DNA of 64,000 nucleotides from Sinorhizobium sp. B11 (GTDB taxonomy: Bacteria > Pseudomonadota > Alphaproteobacteria > Rhizobiales > Rhizobiaceae). Below are positions 60,699 to 64,000 of the stretch, in pieces. Location of the stretch: NCBI GenBank assembly GCA_039725955.1, contig CP091033.1, positions 62,001 to 126,000 on the forward strand, written 5' to 3'. Positions within the stretch are counted from its first letter, which is position 1. Each line of letters begins with the position of its first letter. The notes beneath the pieces were generated by a model. It did not search any database. It was not told the origin of the DNA and saw only the letters and a list, made by a program, of their open reading frames with translations. The translations under genes were made by a program, and so were the position numbers.

Positions 60699-61997
60699 TC
60701 AGAGACGCTTGTAAGCCTCCATCGTCGCGTTGAACGCGCCGTCCAGTGCCTCTTCCGGCTTCTTGGTGCCGGACAGCACGTCGCCCATCATGATCTGGAT
60801 CTGGTTGGAGATTTCCGGATAGATCGGGGCGCCCGGACGAGCCTGACCATCGACGAGAGCCCCGGCGAAGGTCTTGTTGGCTTCGGTCGCGAAGACATCA
60901 TATTTGTCGAAGAGCGACTTGCGCGTCGGCAGCTGCTGCTGCAGCGCATTGGCCGGTCCCATATAGACTTCGCGGGCAAGGTTGGCACACATTTCGACCT
61001 TGTCCTTGTCCTTGCTGAAGGAGGCGATCGTCCATCCGCCGGTGCCCGTCGAACGTTGATCTGCGGTCGGGCCGGGGATCGGCGAGAAGGTCCAGTTCTT
61101 GAACTCCTCTTCGTCGAGCGTGACCTTCAGCTGGGCATATTGCCAGTTGCCACCGATGAAGAGCGCAGTGGTTCCGGCTGCCGCGGCGGCGTTGAGGTCG
61201 TCATAGTTGCCGATGGTCGTCACGCGTTTGGGCGCTGCACCGGAATCGACGAGGTCCTTGTAATAGGTCAGGGCCTTGAGGAATTTCTCCTTGTTTTCAC
61301 CTTCACCGAAGATCGGCTTGCCGGAATCGTCGACGAGCTTGCCGCCGAGCGCCCAGTAGTTCGCCAGCCAATCGAAGGTGGAACCTTCATAGCGACCGGC
61401 ATTGAAGAGGATGCCCTCCATGCCCTGTTCGACAGAGGAAAGCCCGGCCTTCTTCAGGTCGTCCCAGGTTTGCGGCGCATCGGCAACGATGGATTTATTG
61501 CGGTAAAGCACGCGAAGATCCGTGTCCCACCACCATGCACGGATCGTCTGGTCCTTGTCGGTAATGCCGTCGCGGATGAAGGGGAACAGGTCGGCGACTT
61601 CTTCCTTCGAGAAATAGGGGGTGAAGTCGGCAAGCACATGGTTGACCATGAACTGCGAGAGCACGAAGGAGTCGACTGCGGCGCAATCCGGAGCGTTGCC
61701 GGCTTTGGCCTGTTCCAGCATCTTGGCCTGTTCGGTGCCGATATCGGCCGACATGAACTGCATCTGCAGCTTCCAGTCGGGATGCTTCTTTATGAAGTCG
61801 ACGAAAAGTTTCTGATAGCCTTCGGCGATTGCCGGATCGGCATTGTTGGGACTGTCGTTGGTGAGCCGGACGACAAGGGTTTTTGGTGCGTCGGCAGCGC
61901 CGATCCTGTCTTTTGTCGCAAGCTCCTGGGCAAATGCGGCAGGCACTGAAAATAACATTGTGCTCAGCGCTAATGCGCCGATGAACGCTCTCTTCAT
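60699..61997 (-). CDS. Carbohydrate ABC transporter substrate-binding protein
   Basis: 432 residues from the ATG at 61997 (GGAGGAG ribosome binding site). Signal peptide MKRAFIGALALSTMLFSVPA, cleaved after AFA. Family-1 binding protein features: IGAADAPKTLVVRLTNDSPN, LDLLANYWALGG-like region (DWLANYWALGGKLVDDSGKP) and WTFSPIPGPTADQRSTGTGG, giving the closing lid. It is the first gene of the sugar operon, divergent from the Gfo/Idh gene. Confidence 0.9.
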   Translation of the reverse strand: MKRAFIGALALSTMLFSVPAAFAQELATKDRIGAADAPKTLVVRLTNDSPNNADPAIAEGYQKLFVDFIKKHPDWKLQMQFMSADIGTEQAKMLEQAKAGNAPDCAAVDSFVLSQFMVNHVLADFTPYFSKEEVADLFPFIRDGITDKDQTIRAWWWDTDLRVLYRNKSIVADAPQTWDDLKKAGLSSVEQGMEGILFNAGRYEGSTFDWLANYWALGGKLVDDSGKPIFGEGENKEKFLKALTYYKDLVDSGAAPKRVTTIGNYDDLNAAAAAGTTALFIGGNWQYAQLKVTLDEEEFKNWTFSPIPGPTADQRSTGTGGWTIASFSKDKDKVEMCANLAREVYMGPANALQQQLPTRKSLFDKYDVFATEANKTFAGALVDGQARPGAPIYPEISNQIQIMMGDVLSGTKKPEEALDGAFNATMEAYKRL

Positions 61998-62069
61998 GAT
62001 GGGTCTCCTCCCCATTTTAAACGGATACAGCCTGGTGGTCAGTTGACCTCTCCTCAATTCCATGCTGCA

Positions 62070-62082
62070 TTAATTAGATTAA
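62070..62082. promoter_or_regulatory. AT-rich dyad in the sugar operon promoter region
   Basis: TTAAT-TAG-ATTAA lies in the intergenic region between the binding-protein gene and the divergent dehydrogenase, in an AT-rich patch (62066-62100). ROK repressors bind AT-rich inverted repeats, so it is a candidate operator. Confidence 0.4.
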
Positions 62083-62274
62083 GTTACTTTGATTTGATGT
62101 CAAGCCGCAGCTTGGGAGGATTGAGATGCCGGCGACATTCAACACAAGTTAGCGCGCGCCAGCCGCATTTCCCGATCACAGAAAATCGAGCCATTTCGGG
62201 CATCCGCAATGGCGTGGTGAGGACTTTGCCCCGGCTGCGTGAGGTGGCCGAACCTGACATCTATGGAGGATAAG

Positions 62275-63321
62275 ATGCGCTTACTCATTCTCGGCACTGG
62301 CGGGATGGCCAACCAGCATGCTGCAAATTTCAAGGCGATCGACGGCGTCAGCGTGGTGGGCGGCGTCGACGTCGTTCCCGAACGGCTGGCGGCATTCTGT
62401 TCGGAACACGGCATTCCCAACCATTTCAGTTCGCTGGAAGAAGCTCTTGCGTGGGGCGAGTTCGATGCCGTTGCCAACGTCACGCCTGACCGCATTCACC
62501 ACCCGACGACGCTTCAGGCGATCGCTGCGGGTAAACACGTCTTCTGCGAAAAGCCGTTGGCGACTGACGCCATCAAGGCGATGGAAATGACCGATGCCAT
62601 CGAAAAGGCCGGCAAGGTCGGCATGGTCAACTTCACCTATCGCAATTCTCCCGCCCTGCAGAAAGGCCGGCAGATGGTCCTTGCCGGCGAGATCGGCGAG
62701 GTGCGACATGTCGAGGCATCGCACCTGCAGAGCTGGCTCGTCGGTCGTCATTGGGGCGATTGGAAAACAGAGAGCAAATGGCTGTGGCGGCTCAGCAAGA
62801 AGCACGGCTCGAACGGCGCGCTCGGCGATATCGGCATCCATATCGTCGATTTCGCGTCCTACGGGTCGGGATTGGACGTCGCCCATGTGTTTGCGCGGCT
62901 CAAGACCTTCAACAAGGCACCGGGCCACAAGATCGGTGAATATGATCTCGATGCGAATGACAGCTTCACGATGAATGTCGACTTCACGACCGGGGCGATT
63001 GGCACCATCCAGGCGACGCGAACCGCGGCCGGCCAGATGGATCAGTTGCGTCTCCGTGTCTATGGCGAGACAGGGTCGGTCGAGATGATCTACGATACAG
63101 GAAAGTCGACGCTTCGCGCCTGCCTTGGTGAAGACGTTCACACTGCCACATGGCGCGATATTCCCTTCGACCCGGTCGAAACCAATTACCAGCGCTTCGT
63201 GCAGGCGGTGAGGGTGGGCAAGACGCAGGAACCGTCGTTCCGCCGCGCAGCGAATATCCAGAAGGTGCTCGACAAGGCGCTTGCCTCGGATGCCAGTCAC
63301 AGAGACGAGGCGCTTGGCTGA
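62275..63321 (+). CDS. Gfo/Idh/MocA family oxidoreductase
   Basis: 348 residues. The Rossmann motif is MRLLILGTGGMANQHAANFK, the conserved catalytic Lys lies in GKHVFCEKPLATDA, and the active-site motif is GALGDIGIHIVDFASYGSG. GGAGG precedes the ATG at 62275. It probably oxidises or reduces a sugar or cyclitol imported by the divergent ABC operon, and may work with the TIM-barrel isomerase at 56696, a pairing common in inositol and rare-sugar pathways. Confidence 0.9.
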   Translation: MRLLILGTGGMANQHAANFKAIDGVSVVGGVDVVPERLAAFCSEHGIPNHFSSLEEALAWGEFDAVANVTPDRIHHPTTLQAIAAGKHVFCEKPLATDAIKAMEMTDAIEKAGKVGMVNFTYRNSPALQKGRQMVLAGEIGEVRHVEASHLQSWLVGRHWGDWKTESKWLWRLSKKHGSNGALGDIGIHIVDFASYGSGLDVAHVFARLKTFNKAPGHKIGEYDLDANDSFTMNVDFTTGAIGTIQATRTAAGQMDQLRLRVYGETGSVEMIYDTGKSTLRACLGEDVHTATWRDIPFDPVETNYQRFVQAVRVGKTQEPSFRRAANIQKVLDKALASDASHRDEALG

Positions 63322-63337
63322 GCCGACTTGGGCCGGT

Positions 63338-64000
63338 TCAGGCTGATACCGGCGGCAGCAGGGTGTTGAGGAAGGGCAGCAATGCCGCCCCCAGTGCCAC
63401 GCCGCCGCCACTGAAGCTTGCCGGCTTCATCGGCGAAATCCATGGCGTCAGGAAGGGACGCTTTGACGTGTCGCGCCGTTCGACGGAGAGCTGGTGGATC
63501 AGCGCTTCGATGACGCTTCGCGGCAGGTCGCCGCCGATCATGATGACACCTGGCGCGATGAAGCCGGCCATGGCGATGATGGGATCAAGCAGGTGGCTTG
63601 CGGCATCGCGGATCCACTGCGTCAATTGAGGTGAAGACGGCTCCTCGCCCGCGACGAGCCGCCCGAACTCGTCCTCGCTGACCAGTGCGCGCAGGGCGCC
63701 GAAGCCGACCACGGCGTTCAGCCGGACATTGTCGGGGCCGGTCAGCATTTCGCCGATACTGCCCGCGCGTCCGTGAACACCGGAATAGGGGATACCGCGA
63801 ACGAGGAAGCCGGCCTGGACATCTTCATCGATTATGATCATCGCCAGTCCGCCTTCGGGGGCGGGCGCGCCGATGGTGCGCTCGGCAAGCAGGCTTGCGG
63901 TGCACTCGTTTTCCACGTGGCTGGCCGGAAGCGTCGATGCTGCGTCGAGTTCATCGCTTTCCGCTGCCGTCCAGTCATTGGACCCGATCCCCAGGCCGAT
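63338..64000 (-). CDS. ROK-family regulator, C-terminal part (continues beyond window)
   Basis: The frame is open to the window's end and reads IGLGIGSNDWTAAESDELDA upstream, then VENECTASLLAERTIGAPAP and SIGEMLTGPDNVRLNAVVGF, the C-terminal sugar-kinase-like half of a ROK protein. The final part includes PIIAMAGFIAPGVIMIGGDL. The N-terminal DNA-binding part would lie outside. It is convergent with the Gfo/Idh gene and is the second ROK regulator around this sugar locus. Confidence 0.8.
   Translation of the reverse strand: MGLGIGSNDWTAAESDELDAASTLPASHVENECTASLLAERTIGAPAPEGGLAMIIIDEDVQAGFLVRGIPYSGVHGRAGSIGEMLTGPDNVRLNAVVGFGALRALVSEDEFGRLVAGEEPSSPQLTQWIRDAASHLLDPIIAMAGFIAPGVIMIGGDLPRSVIEALIHQLSVERRDTSKRPFLTPWISPMKPASFSGGGVALGAALLPFLNTLLPPVSA

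Overview
The window is GC-rich alphaproteobacterial DNA of rhizobial type (Rhizobium/Sinorhizobium/Agrobacterium group), almost certainly part of a large plasmid. The evidence is a complete VirB-type type IV secretion operon, a TraA (MOBQ relaxase-helicase)/TraC/TraD/TraG set around an oriT that resembles the Ti-plasmid origin, the plasmid-typical families DUF1173, DUF2493 and DUF736, and many ABC uptake systems. No repABC, rRNA, tRNA, CRISPR array or intact insertion sequence was seen.

Layout. 0-8 kb is a decayed accessory region: a truncated response regulator, several frameshifted gene remnants, two small secreted proteins sharing a W/YNGHRG motif, a DUF1778/GNAT toxin-antitoxin pair with its palindrome, a small RNAP alpha-CTD-like protein and an XRE regulator. 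8.3-10 kb is a LuxR/LuxI quorum-sensing pair with a small gene downstream. 10.3-15.4 kb is an unusual set next to it: a peptidase-C45-type Ntn hydrolase/acyltransferase, a saccharopine-dehydrogenase-like oxidoreductase, a divergent alanine-racemase homologue, a DMT exporter and a HAD protein, the last three translationally coupled.

15.4-24 kb is an opine-like catabolic region: an IclR regulator, an MmgE/PrpD protein, and a divergent seven-gene operon encoding a three-subunit opine/cyanide-synthase-type oxidase (2Fe-2S, FAD alpha, FAD beta) and a polar amino acid ABC importer, closed by a strong terminator. Quorum sensing, opine-like catabolism and conjugation genes lie in sequence, as on Ti plasmids, but with different regulators.

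24.5-47.7 kb is the conjugation module: a winged-helix regulator divergent from a virB1-virB11 operon with a dyad between them and a broken eexN entry-exclusion gene; DUF1173; DUF2493; DUF736 preceded by a striking AT-rich inverted repeat; then traG-traD-traC read away from oriT and a 1,544-residue TraA read the other way.

48-64 kb is metabolic cargo: a DUF3313 lipoprotein, a secreted hypothetical protein, an Fe-siderophore/cobalamin-type ABC transporter, an alcohol dehydrogenase remnant, the cbpA-cbpM chaperone pair, and a carbohydrate ABC operon (binding protein, two permeases, ROK regulator broken by one extra base, sugar isomerase, ATPase) with a divergent Gfo/Idh dehydrogenase and a second ROK regulator running off the right edge.
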